64,000 bases of DNA, taken from Seohaeicola saemankumensis. Its GTDB lineage: Bacteria; Pseudomonadota; Alphaproteobacteria; Rhodobacterales; Rhodobacteraceae. Positions 36,940 to 45,138 of the stretch are shown in pieces. Each line of letters begins with the position of its first letter. Within the stretch, counting starts at the first letter, position 1. The translations under genes were made by a program, and so were the position numbers. Below the pieces are notes generated by a model that made no database searches, was not told the origin of the DNA, and was given only the letters and a program-made list of their open reading frames with translations. The stretch covers positions 62,001-126,000 of the forward strand of contig NZ_JAIUZI010000015.1 of the NCBI RefSeq assembly GCF_020171285.1, read 5' to 3'.

Positions 36940-36960
36940 GGGCCGCCGCTCAGGCGGCCC
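36940..36960. terminator. Hairpin at the convergent ends of livF and the kappa-GST gene
   Basis: GGGCCGCC/GGCGGCCC with loop GCTCA lies 15 bases after livF and covers the last codons of the convergent gene. It has no T-run in either direction, so it is a weak call. Confidence 0.4.
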
Positions 36961-37558
36961 CGCTCAGGTAATGTTCCAGTTCTGGCAGGCTGTCTTTGCC
37001 AAAGAACATCTCGTCCCCCAGAAACAACGTTGGCGATCCAAAAGTTCCGCGGGCCACAGCAGCGGAGGTCGCGTCGATCAAGCCCTGTTTCACCTCTGCG
37101 TCCTGGGTGGCCGCGAGGATTTCAGTATAGGGCAAACCGGCCGTCTCCAGCACATCGGCAATCACATCGGTGTCGTCCATCTTTTGGCCGTGAATCCACA
37201 TCGCATTGTAGATTGCGTCGATATAGGTCCCTTCCCAGGGCTTGCCCCGCGAATACACCGCACCTCGCATGATGCCGATGGTATTGACCGGGAAATGCGG
37301 GTTCATGTGGTACTTGATCCCATGGCGGGTAACGAACCGTTCGATCTCGCGGGCCTGGTAGGCCAGCTTTCCCTTGACGTTGGCAAACGCCTGAATCGGG
37401 CTCTGGTTGTCTGTGGCCTTGAAAACGCCCCCCAATAATATGGGCACATAGGTCACGCTGGCGCCATATCTTTCGGCGAGACCGGGTAGAACCTTGTGCA
37501 CCAAATATGCATTCGGGCTGCCGAAATCATACAGAAATTCAATGTTTTGCATTACCAT
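36950..37558 (-). CDS. 2-Hydroxychromene-2-carboxylate isomerase family protein (kappa-class GST, DsbA fold)
   Basis: The 202-residue protein is a DsbA-fold HCCA-isomerase/kappa GST homologue, a glutathione-dependent enzyme family. It starts NIEFLYDFGSPNAYLVHKVLP, where the SPNAY Ser is the glutathione-activating residue, and ends ARGTFGSPTLFLGDEMFFGKD with the GSP cis-proline region. The canonical HCCA isomerase acts in naphthalene degradation; other members isomerise or conjugate unknown aromatics. It is the last gene of a three-gene unit (GST, SDR, this), overlapping the SDR gene by 7 bases. Confidence 0.9.
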   Translation of the reverse strand: MVMQNIEFLYDFGSPNAYLVHKVLPGLAERYGASVTYVPILLGGVFKATDNQSPIQAFANVKGKLAYQAREIERFVTRHGIKYHMNPHFPVNTIGIMRGAVYSRGKPWEGTYIDAIYNAMWIHGQKMDDTDVIADVLETAGLPYTEILAATQDAEVKQGLIDATSAAVARGTFGSPTLFLGDEMFFGKDSLPELEHYLSGAA

Positions 37559-38286
37559 ACCTCCCTGAATGGCCGGATATCCATTTCAAATGTCCAGGCG
37601 TCTCGGCTCTGATGATGCAGGGTCCAATAGGCTTCGGCGACGGACTTGGGGTCGATCAGCATATCTTGAGGCAAACTGTCGGGGTCACCCCCTGCCTGCC
37701 GGATCCGGTCGCGGACAAACGCGGTATCCACACCGCCGTCGATCACCAGATGCGCCACATGAATATTCTGTGGACCCAATTCGCGGGCCATGCTTTGTGC
37801 GGCGTTACGCAATCCAGCCTTGGCCGAGGCAAAAGCGGCATATCCGTCGCCTCCCCGCATCGAGGCGGTGGCCCCGGTAAAAAAGATGCTGCCGCGATTG
37901 CGTGGAACCATGTACCGCGCCGCCTCGCGCCCGGCGAGGAAACCACCGTAGCAGGCCATCAGCCAAACCTTGCGAAAGACTCGTTCTGTGGTGTCCCGGA
38001 TCGGGAACCGGACATTGCCGCCGACGTTGAAGATCATGACGTCGACAGGTCCATGATCATTCTCCACACGGGCAAAGATCTCGCACACGCTATCTTCTTC
38101 GCGGGTATCCATGGAGTATCCGTAGGCTTTTCCGCCACTTACGGTGATTTCCTCCACCAACGGTGCCAGTTTGTCGCCGTTTCGGCGGGCCATGCAGACC
38201 GTAAACCCACCGGCTGCGAACCGTCGGGCGATGGCCGCGCCGATATAGTCTCCGGCCCCGATTATCAGGGCAACCGGAGCCGTCAT
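37552..38286 (-). CDS. SDR-fold protein with Tyr-to-Phe at the catalytic position
   Basis: The 244-residue protein has a Rossmann fold with an unusual cofactor motif GAGDYIGAAIARRF and the segment VMIFNVGGN in place of NNAG. At the active site YxxxK reads FASAK, so the catalytic Tyr is Phe while Lys remains; the DNA codon is TTT. This may abolish classical SDR catalysis or mark a different reaction. The C-terminal LGPQNIHVAHLVIDGGVDT is typical of this SDR subgroup. It starts inside the end of the GST gene (ATGA overlap). Confidence 0.85.
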   Translation of the reverse strand: MTAPVALIIGAGDYIGAAIARRFAAGGFTVCMARRNGDKLAPLVEEITVSGGKAYGYSMDTREEDSVCEIFARVENDHGPVDVMIFNVGGNVRFPIRDTTERVFRKVWLMACYGGFLAGREAARYMVPRNRGSIFFTGATASMRGGDGYAAFASAKAGLRNAAQSMARELGPQNIHVAHLVIDGGVDTAFVRDRIRQAGGDPDSLPQDMLIDPKSVAEAYWTLHHQSRDAWTFEMDIRPFREVW

Positions 38287-38891
38287 AGCGACATCGCTTT
38301 TTGCAGGGCAGGGCGTTGCAAAAGACCGTCGGCATAGCGCGTCAAATTGGGAAAGGCGCTGAAGTCGGCCTTGACCAGGTTACGCGAGACGATCACGGAA
38401 TGGCCGGTCATGATATCCGCGCCGCTGAAGTCCCCGGCCAGGAAATCGCGGTTCTCCATATGCGCCTCAACCGCGCTCAACATCTGGCCCAAGAGTTTGG
38501 TCGCGCGTTTCACGTTCAATTCGGTGCGCCGTTCCGGTGGCAGAAGGATTGTCTCGACCACGATCGTGTTGATCGGCGGCATGATCATGCCTTCACAATA
38601 ATGTAACCATTGCAGGTAGTTGGAGAACTCTTTCGAACCTGGTTCCGGAGCCATCCGGCCGTCCGCGTGCAGGGCCAGAATATACTGCACAATTGCGCCG
38701 GATTCAAAAAGGGTCACGTCTCCGTCTTCGAGAGCCGGCACTCGTCCCATTGGATGGATGGACTTGTAGTTGTCTTCGCGCATAGCGCGTTCGCCCAGGG
38801 TGAATTTCTCGATCTCGTATTCCAGACCCAACTCTTCGAGCAACCATGCAATGCGCACCGCGCGGCTGTTTTGTGCATAATAGAGTTTCAT
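38283..38891 (-). CDS. Glutathione S-transferase
   Basis: The 202-residue protein has an N-terminal thioredoxin-like GST domain (MKLYYAQNSRAVRIAWLLEELG, then the cis-Pro region GRVPALEDGDVTLFESGAIVQYI) and an all-helical C-terminal domain (FLAGDFSGADIMTGHSV with the N-capping box). It resembles Ser/Tyr-type bacterial GSTs. It is the first gene of the glutathione-related operon and is divergent from hxlR, with a perfect palindrome between them. Confidence 0.93.
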   Translation of the reverse strand: MKLYYAQNSRAVRIAWLLEELGLEYEIEKFTLGERAMREDNYKSIHPMGRVPALEDGDVTLFESGAIVQYILALHADGRMAPEPGSKEFSNYLQWLHYCEGMIMPPINTIVVETILLPPERRTELNVKRATKLLGQMLSAVEAHMENRDFLAGDFSGADIMTGHSVIVSRNLVKADFSAFPNLTRYADGLLQRPALQKAMSL

Positions 38892-38906
38892 CTATCCCCC
38901 CGTTTT

Positions 38907-38929
38907 CGGGTCATATTCCGATTGACCCG
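38907..38929. promoter_or_regulatory. Perfect palindrome, candidate HxlR operator
   Basis: CGGGTCA and TGACCCG face each other across 9 bases in the 79-base gap between the divergent GST and hxlR starts. The spacing and symmetry fit a dimeric winged-helix repressor, probably the adjacent HxlR. A TTGACC element overlaps the right arm as a possible -35. Confidence 0.65.
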
Positions 38930-38970
38930 CAATGGGAAAAAGGTAACTTCAGTATTTGAAGGATGTCAAT

Positions 38971-39453
38971 ATGAGCCGCGCCGATCTCGCCAATACCACC
39001 TGTGCCATTTCCCGGGCCGTTGAACGGGTCGGCGACCCCTGGATACTGATGATTCTGCGCGAGATCTTTTTGGGATCGCGCCGGTTCGACGAGTTCCAGC
39101 GCCATACCGGTGCCTCGCCTCACATCCTGAGCCAACGGTTGAAGCAGATGTGTGCCGATGGGATCCTGACCAAACGCGCCTACAGCGACCACCCCCCGCG
39201 ATATGAATATGTGGTCACGGAAAAGGGCAGGGATCTCTGGCCGATGTTGGTCATGCTCAAGGCTTGGGGCGACAAATGGCTGGCTCGCGATGGTTCGGTA
39301 ACGTTAACGCACAAGGCGTGTGGGCACGAGATGCAACCGCAACTGATCTGCCCTGACTGCGGTGAGCCACTCGAGGCCCGCGCGGTGCGCGCGACGATCC
39401 AACCGGACTTGGCTGAAGAACGGGAAAAAAGAAAGCTGGGAGAGACAAAATGA
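38971..39453 (+). CDS. HxlR-family winged-helix regulator with C-terminal Cys-rich tail
   Basis: The 160-residue protein has the HxlR HTH: CAISRAVERVGDPWILMILREI, then RRFDEFQ, ILSQRLKQMCADGIL and YVVTEKGRDLWPML. The final ~45 residues add a probable zinc-binding segment with Cys/His in KACGHEMQPQLICPDCGE. The early Cys in the first helix is a possible redox sensor, as in some HxlR proteins. The ATG at 38971 has GAAGGA upstream. Its stop overlaps the first crotonase gene (ATGA), so the regulator is part of the operon it probably controls. Confidence 0.92.
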   Translation: MSRADLANTTCAISRAVERVGDPWILMILREIFLGSRRFDEFQRHTGASPHILSQRLKQMCADGILTKRAYSDHPPRYEYVVTEKGRDLWPMLVMLKAWGDKWLARDGSVTLTHKACGHEMQPQLICPDCGEPLEARAVRATIQPDLAEEREKRKLGETK

Positions 39454-40208
39454 GCGGCACCGACCACTTGATCCGAACCGATCATCCCGATGGAGTGACC
39501 GAGATTTGCCTGAACCGGGTGCCGGTTAACGCCCTCAGCCCGGGTTTTCTGTTTGACCTTGCCGATCTGCTAAAAGAACTGGAGGCGGATGACATCGTTC
39601 GTGCCGTTGTTATATCCAGCCCATTCAAGGTGTTGTCTGCCGGTCTTGACCTAAAAGAGGCGCAAAGTTTCACGCTTGAACAACAGCACGCAATTGTCGA
39701 GGCACTGAACGTCGGATTTCTCGCGTTGTTCGCTTTTCCCAAGCCAACCGTCGCCGCAATAAATGGTGCCGCGATTGCAGGTGGGCTGTTCTTTGTGCTC
39801 AGCAGTGACCTGCGCGTGGCCGGGCCGAAAGCCAGCTTGGGGTTGGCGGAAGTGCGGGTGGGCGCGGACTTCCCGACTGGTCCACTAGAGATTGCGCGAG
39901 GGACGCTATCGCCGGATATGCTGCGGCGGCTGATGCTAACCGGTCAGCCGATCCGCGCCGAAGCCGCGCTGGACGCTGGTATCGTGGATGTTCTGGAGAA
40001 CGACACTGAGGCTGTCTTGCCTCGGGCATTGCAAGAGGCGCGGACGCTTGCTGCTTTGCCCGCGATCGCTTACGCCTCGATCAAACGTCAAATCCGGGGC
40101 GGTGTCATTGCAACCATCGAAGGCGCCATGAAAAACGGCGCAAATGCTCCCGCTGGTGGTTGGTTCAATGCGGAAACCAAACAAGCAATGCAGCGGATGA
40201 TCGGCTGA
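39450..40208 (+). CDS. Enoyl-CoA hydratase/isomerase family protein, isomerase-like active site
   Basis: The 252-residue crotonase has the oxyanion-hole segments SPFKVLSAGLDLKE and AAIAGGLFFVLSSDLRVAG. By hand alignment to rat enoyl-CoA hydratase, Glu144 is replaced by Phe (AGGLFF) and Glu164 is kept (LGLAEVRVG). This is the pattern of delta3,delta2-enoyl-CoA isomerases, which need only the second Glu. It starts in the end of hxlR and lies 20 bases before a second crotonase gene. Confidence 0.88.
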   Translation: MSGTDHLIRTDHPDGVTEICLNRVPVNALSPGFLFDLADLLKELEADDIVRAVVISSPFKVLSAGLDLKEAQSFTLEQQHAIVEALNVGFLALFAFPKPTVAAINGAAIAGGLFFVLSSDLRVAGPKASLGLAEVRVGADFPTGPLEIARGTLSPDMLRRLMLTGQPIRAEAALDAGIVDVLENDTEAVLPRALQEARTLAALPAIAYASIKRQIRGGVIATIEGAMKNGANAPAGGWFNAETKQAMQRMIG

Positions 40209-40228
40209 CACAACAGGGAGAGCCCCGC

Positions 40229-41032
40229 ATGAGTGACACCCCTGTTCTGCTTTCGTGTGAAGGTTCGGTAGCGACCATCACATTGAACCGCCCCGAGGTT
40301 CTGAACGCGCTTTCAAAGAGCATGATCTCGGAGCTGTTGCGAACGTTTCGGGATCTGTCGGCCGACCCGGATCTGCGCGCAATCGTTCTGACCGGATCTG
40401 GCCGCGCCTTCAGCTGTGGTGTCGACCTAAAAGAGCTGGCAGAAGCGACTGATATTAAGTCGCATTTCCAATGGCATGGTGAGGAAAGTCTGGTTTCGGT
40501 AGTGCGCGCTTGCCCGCACCCGGTGATCAGCGCCGTCAACGGATTTGCAATCACGGGCGGTCTGGAACTCGCTTTGATGGGCGACTTTCTGATCGCCTCC
40601 GAGAACGCGGTGTTTGCCGATACCCATGCCCGTGTCGGGATCACGCCGTCCTGGGGCATGACGCAGGTTCTGCCGCGCCTCGTCGGGCTGAACCGCGCCC
40701 GCCAGATGAGCCTGACAGGGGATTTTGTTGACGCCAAAACCGCCTGCAAATGGGGGCTGGTCAACGAAGTCGTTGCCGCAGACATGTTGATGATCCGGGC
40801 CGCAGAACTGGCGGCTCAGATCGCCGAGACTGACAAAACCACGCTCTCGCGCATTCGTAGCCTGATCACCGATGGGAGCGGTGAAACTTTGGAGCAGGGC
40901 ATGGCGCGAGAAGCGGCAGTTTTCGATGAGCATATGGGCGGCGTGTCGTCTGAGAAAGTCGCACAGGGACGCGAGAACGTTACAAAAAGAGGAAGACGGG
41001 TGGCCGGGAACGCCAGGCCGGGCACCATCTAG
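40229..41032 (+). CDS. Enoyl-CoA hydratase/isomerase family protein lacking the second catalytic Glu
   Basis: The 267-residue crotonase has GRAFSCGVDLKELAE and FAITGGLELALMGDFLIASE. By hand alignment Glu144 is kept (GGLEL) while the Glu164 position is His (FADTHARVGITPSWG). This is the reverse of its upstream neighbour. It may thus not be a simple hydratase; crotonases with this pattern catalyse various reactions. The ATG at 40229 follows GGGAGAG. It ends 13 bases before the serine hydrolase gene. Confidence 0.88.
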   Translation: MSDTPVLLSCEGSVATITLNRPEVLNALSKSMISELLRTFRDLSADPDLRAIVLTGSGRAFSCGVDLKELAEATDIKSHFQWHGEESLVSVVRACPHPVISAVNGFAITGGLELALMGDFLIASENAVFADTHARVGITPSWGMTQVLPRLVGLNRARQMSLTGDFVDAKTACKWGLVNEVVAADMLMIRAAELAAQIAETDKTTLSRIRSLITDGSGETLEQGMAREAAVFDEHMGGVSSEKVAQGRENVTKRGRRVAGNARPGTI

Positions 41033-41045
41033 GGAGAGCAGGAAC

Positions 41046-42287
41046 ATGGACATCGCAACACCGCAGGACAGAGGATTGGACCCCGAACGACTTGGTCGCA
41101 TAACAGAGTGGCAGGACCGCTATGTCGCCGAACGGAAGTATCCTGGCAGTTCGGTTCTGATCGCACGCGGTGGAGACGAGGTCTTTTTCAGTGCAACTGG
41201 CCATCGGAATATCGAAGCAGGCCTGCCGTTCGAGCGCGACACGGTGGTTCGCATCTACTCGATGACCAAACCCATCACCTCGGTTGCGTTGATGATGCTG
41301 GCGGAGCGTGGCTTGTTTCACCTGGACAGGCCGGTTTCGGATTTCATTCCCGAATTCAGCGAGATGCAGGCCCTGATCCCCGGCGCCGAGCGGATCGATC
41401 AGACGGAACCCTGCGCCACACCGACCCTGCATCAACTGGTCACTCATACCAGCGGCTTGAGCTATCCGTTCAATCCCGGTGTCCTCAGCCGTGAAATGGA
41501 TGAACAGGATATTCTGTTCCGGCCCGATCAGGGGCCGCTGGATCAAATGTGCCGGAATGCTGCCGCGTTGCCTTTGGCATTCCAACCCGGAAGCCGCTGG
41601 GAATACTCCATCGGCATCGATATCATTGGGCGCGTGATCGAGGTTGTCTCGGGAAAAACACTGGGACAATTCTTTGACGAAGAGATCCTCGGCCCGCTTG
41701 GAATGACGGAAACGGCGTTTTCGGTAACCGAGGGGACCGGCGACCGGTTTGCCTCGCTCTACACTCCGCTCGCCGGAAGTGCCATGGCGCTGAACGAGGC
41801 CAAAACTGGCGGGAACCCTCTGCGGTTAACCGACCGTGCCGGCAAATCGCCATTTGAATCTGCCACGATGCACTCCGGTGGCGGCGGGCTCGTGGGGACC
41901 ATCGACGACTATATGCGCTTTGCGGAAATGTTGCGGCGTGGAGGCGAATACGACGGTGGGCGGCTGCTTTCTCCCAAGACGCTCGACTTTATGATGCGCA
42001 ATCACCTTCCGGGCGATATCGCGTCGATGGGCCCGCAAAGTTTCGCGGAACAACCGATGGAAGGCATGGGTTTTGGCATTGGCGGATCGGTGGTGCTGGA
42101 TCCAGGCCGGGTGCGCTGTCCGGGCAGCGTTGGTGACTTCAGCTGGGGTGGCATGGCATCCACCTTCTTCTGGGTGGACCGGGTCATGGACCTGACGGCG
42201 GTTTTCTTCACTCAACTTGCACCTTCCAGTTCTTATCCCGCGCGATCGGAACTCAAGGCACTGATCCACGGGGCAATCCTGTCATGA
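41046..42287 (+). CDS. Beta-lactamase-family serine hydrolase (class C / esterase EstB-like)
   Basis: The 413-residue protein belongs to the penicillin-binding-like serine hydrolases. The nucleophile motif is YSMTKPIT (Ser72-x-x-Lys75) and the second motif is EYSIGIDI (Tyr-Ser). The late HSGGGGLVGTIDDYMRF is typical of the family. No signal peptide is visible, so a cytoplasmic esterase or thioesterase/lactonase is more likely than an antibiotic-degrading enzyme. It overlaps the following acetoacetate-CoA ligase gene (ATGA) and belongs to the HxlR operon. Confidence 0.9.
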   Translation: MDIATPQDRGLDPERLGRITEWQDRYVAERKYPGSSVLIARGGDEVFFSATGHRNIEAGLPFERDTVVRIYSMTKPITSVALMMLAERGLFHLDRPVSDFIPEFSEMQALIPGAERIDQTEPCATPTLHQLVTHTSGLSYPFNPGVLSREMDEQDILFRPDQGPLDQMCRNAAALPLAFQPGSRWEYSIGIDIIGRVIEVVSGKTLGQFFDEEILGPLGMTETAFSVTEGTGDRFASLYTPLAGSAMALNEAKTGGNPLRLTDRAGKSPFESATMHSGGGGLVGTIDDYMRFAEMLRRGGEYDGGRLLSPKTLDFMMRNHLPGDIASMGPQSFAEQPMEGMGFGIGGSVVLDPGRVRCPGSVGDFSWGGMASTFFWVDRVMDLTAVFFTQLAPSSSYPARSELKALIHGAILS

Positions 42288-44239
42288 GCGGCCAACGCCC
42301 CGTCCTATGGACGCCGAGCGCCGAGCGGGCAGAGGCAAGCCGCATGGCGGAATTCATGCGCTGGTTGGGGACGGAACGCGGGCTAAGCTTTGCGGATTTC
42401 AATGAGCTGTGGGAATGGAGTGTCAGCGATCTGGGCGGCTTCTGGTCTGCGGTGTGGGAATTTTTTGATATCCCCCACAGCGCGTCCTATGATCAGGTGC
42501 TGGCCGATCGGAAGATGCCCGGCGCAGTCTGGTTTCCCGGTGCGAGACTGAACTTTGCCGAGTTGATCTTGCGCCAGGCTAGGCGGACGCCCGAGGAAAC
42601 AGCGCTTGTCGTGCAGTCTGAATCCGGCGGACGACGTGAACTGAGCTGGCGAGAGTTTTCTGACCAGGTCGCCAGTGTGGCCACCGAATTGCGCAAGATG
42701 GGCGTGTCGCAGGGTGATCGCGTCGTGGCAATTCTGCCAAACACCGAGGCGGCGATGATCGCCTGCCTTGCGACGGCAAGCCTTGGGGCCATCTGGTCGC
42801 TATGCGCCCCGGATATGGGGCACGTCGCGATCCTGGACCGCTTTCGCCAGATTGAACCCAAGGTGCTGATTGCGCAGGATGGCTATGTGCATGCGGGCAA
42901 GATGATCGACCGTAGCGCCATCATTGCCGAAATCGCGAAATCTCTTCCAACGCTGGAACAGCTGGTCATGCTGCCGGTCACCCAGGATTTGCCGAATGGG
43001 GCCGTCAATTGGTCTGATCTTACCTGCAATGACGCAAGTCATAACTTTGTTCAGGTTCCTTTCGATCACCCGCTGTGGGTCGTGTATTCGTCCGGAACGA
43101 CCGGCAACCCGAAACCAATCGTGCATGGTCATGGCGGGATCATTCTGGAAGGAGCCAAACAGTCTTTGCATCAGGATCTGCGCACCGGTGACCGGTTTTG
43201 CTGGTTGACGTCATCGGGCTGGATCATGTGGAACGCCCAGTTCACGGCTTTGGGGCAGGGGGCGTCCGTGGCACTGTTCGACGGGGCGCCGAACCACCCC
43301 GACATGATGGAGTTCTGGCGTTTCATCGCCAATGAAAAGGTGACCTATGCCGGAATCGGAGCCGCCTTTGTCACAGTGTGCATAAAGGCGGGTATCCGGC
43401 CGCGTGACGAACTGGACCTGGATGCTCTGGTTTCGGTCGGAACCACCGGGTCGCCGCTGACATCGGACGGCTACGACTGGATATATGACGCTCTTCGTCC
43501 CGACGTCTGGCTTGCGCCGATTTCGGGCGGCACCGATCTCGCAGGCGCTTTTGTCTGCGGTAATGTGATGATGCCGGTGCGCGCCGGTGAAATGCAGTGC
43601 AGGTCTCTGGGCAATGCCGTGCGTGCCTTTGACGACGCCGGCAACGAACTCTTTGGTGAGGTCGGGGAACTCGTCTGCACCGAACCACTGCCCTCGATGC
43701 CTTTGTATTTCTGGGGTGACGAAGACGGCAGCCGGCTGCATGAAAGCTACTTTGACACATATCCTGGCGTCTGGCGGCACGGCGACTGGATCGAGATCAC
43801 TCCGGAGGGCGGGTCAGTCATCTATGGCCGCTCAGACGCAACGATCAACCGTAGGGGGCTGCGCATGGGCAGTTCCGAAATCTATCAAGCGGTTGAGGGA
43901 TTGGACGAGGTGCTGGATTCTCTGGTTGTCGATCTCGAGTTTCTCGGACGAGACAGTTTCATGCCGCTTTTCGTGGTGACAGCCCCGGGCGTCGGCTTCG
44001 ACGACGCTCTCAAAGACCGCATCAACAATGCGATCCGAACCGCGGTGTCGCCGCGCTTTATTCCCAATGAAATCGTGCAAATAGCCGAAGTGCCGCGTAC
44101 GCTGTCGGGAAAGAAGCTGGAAGTTCCGGTCAAGAAGCTGCTTCTTGGTGGCGATCCTGAAACCGTGGTCAACCGCGATTCAATGGCCAACCCGGACAGT
44201 TTCGATGCCTTTATCGCATATGCCGAGACACGGCAGTAA
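42284..44239 (+). CDS. Acetoacetate-CoA ligase
   Basis: The 651-residue AMP-forming ligase activates acetoacetate to acetoacetyl-CoA with ATP. The N-terminus (LWTPSAERAEASRMAEFMRWL) and the family segment MPGAVWFPGARLNFAELIL are those of acetoacetate-CoA ligases. The AMP-binding P-loop is VVYSSGTTGNPKPIVH, followed by SGGTDLAGAFVCGN and the C-terminal SGKKLEVPVKKLL with the catalytic Lys. It lies within the HxlR operon and links its products to central acyl-CoA metabolism. Confidence 0.95.
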   Translation: MSGQRPVLWTPSAERAEASRMAEFMRWLGTERGLSFADFNELWEWSVSDLGGFWSAVWEFFDIPHSASYDQVLADRKMPGAVWFPGARLNFAELILRQARRTPEETALVVQSESGGRRELSWREFSDQVASVATELRKMGVSQGDRVVAILPNTEAAMIACLATASLGAIWSLCAPDMGHVAILDRFRQIEPKVLIAQDGYVHAGKMIDRSAIIAEIAKSLPTLEQLVMLPVTQDLPNGAVNWSDLTCNDASHNFVQVPFDHPLWVVYSSGTTGNPKPIVHGHGGIILEGAKQSLHQDLRTGDRFCWLTSSGWIMWNAQFTALGQGASVALFDGAPNHPDMMEFWRFIANEKVTYAGIGAAFVTVCIKAGIRPRDELDLDALVSVGTTGSPLTSDGYDWIYDALRPDVWLAPISGGTDLAGAFVCGNVMMPVRAGEMQCRSLGNAVRAFDDAGNELFGEVGELVCTEPLPSMPLYFWGDEDGSRLHESYFDTYPGVWRHGDWIEITPEGGSVIYGRSDATINRRGLRMGSSEIYQAVEGLDEVLDSLVVDLEFLGRDSFMPLFVVTAPGVGFDDALKDRINNAIRTAVSPRFIPNEIVQIAEVPRTLSGKKLEVPVKKLLLGGDPETVVNRDSMANPDSFDAFIAYAETRQ

Positions 44240-44268
44240 CCCAATTTCCGCAAAGGACTCCCCGTTTC

Positions 44269-45138
44269 ATGACTGATGTAGCAACAGAACTGCTGGACTT
44301 GCTGGATATAGAGCAGTTGGAAGTCGACCTGTTCAGGGGTGTAGGATCGGGCGGCGAAACCAGCATGCGGATCTTTGGCGGTCACGTCATCGCACAGGCG
44401 CTGGCAGCAGCCTATCGGACCGTGAACGACCGGCTGTGCCATTCTCTCCACGCCTATTTTATCCGGCCTGGTGACCCTGCGATCCCTGTAATCTATCAGG
44501 TTGACCGAGCCCGTGACGGCGGCAGCTTTACCACCCGTCGCGTGGTTGCCATTCAGCATGGCAAACAGATCCTGAACATGTCTGCCTCTTTCCACATCGA
44601 AGAGGCCGGCTGGGACTACCAGCATCAGATGCCTGATGTTGCGGGTCCCGAAGGATTGCCTAACCGCGACGAGAAACGTGCGGAATATGCCGCCAAGGTG
44701 CCGGAATCGTACCGTGGTGATTTCCTGCGACCGCGTCCCATCGAAATTCACGAAGTCGATCAGAACGATTTGTTGAATCCGGTGCCTCGCGATGACGTCA
44801 ACCACCTATGGTTTCGGATGAAAGAGGCCAAGGGGGTCACCCCGCAGATGCAGCACCTGTTGCTGGCATATGCATCGGACATGAACCTGCTGAGTTCATC
44901 GTTGCGGCCGCACGGTCTGTCCTGGCTAAAGCGCAATGTTATGTCGGCGAGCCTGGATCATGCCATTTGGTTCCACGGGCCGCTGAATTTCGAAAACTGG
45001 CATCTTTACGCCATGGATGCCCCGTGGACCGGAGGCGCCCGCGGGTTCAATCGCGGCAAGATCTTCACCCAGGATGGGCGTCTGGTCGCCAGCGTCGCAC
45101 AAGAGGGGCTGGTTCGTCCGGTCACACCACCGAAATGA
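44269..45138 (+). CDS. Acyl-CoA thioesterase II (TesB family)
   Basis: The 289-residue protein is a double hot-dog TesB thioesterase, which hydrolyses acyl-CoA to free acid and CoA. It shows IFGGHVIAQALAAAYRTV, HSLHAYFIRPGD, ASLDHAIWFHGPLNFENWHLY with the catalytic Asp, and a C-terminal SVAQEGLVR. It sits 29 bases after the acetoacetate-CoA ligase gene and overlaps the amidohydrolase gene (ATGA). Confidence 0.93.
   Translation: MTDVATELLDLLDIEQLEVDLFRGVGSGGETSMRIFGGHVIAQALAAAYRTVNDRLCHSLHAYFIRPGDPAIPVIYQVDRARDGGSFTTRRVVAIQHGKQILNMSASFHIEEAGWDYQHQMPDVAGPEGLPNRDEKRAEYAAKVPESYRGDFLRPRPIEIHEVDQNDLLNPVPRDDVNHLWFRMKEAKGVTPQMQHLLLAYASDMNLLSSSLRPHGLSWLKRNVMSASLDHAIWFHGPLNFENWHLYAMDAPWTGGARGFNRGKIFTQDGRLVASVAQEGLVRPVTPPK

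Noticed and set aside
41046-42287. Beta-lactam resistance by the serine hydrolase
   Set aside because: No signal peptide is visible and it is embedded in a CoA-ester catabolic operon; this family contains many esterases.
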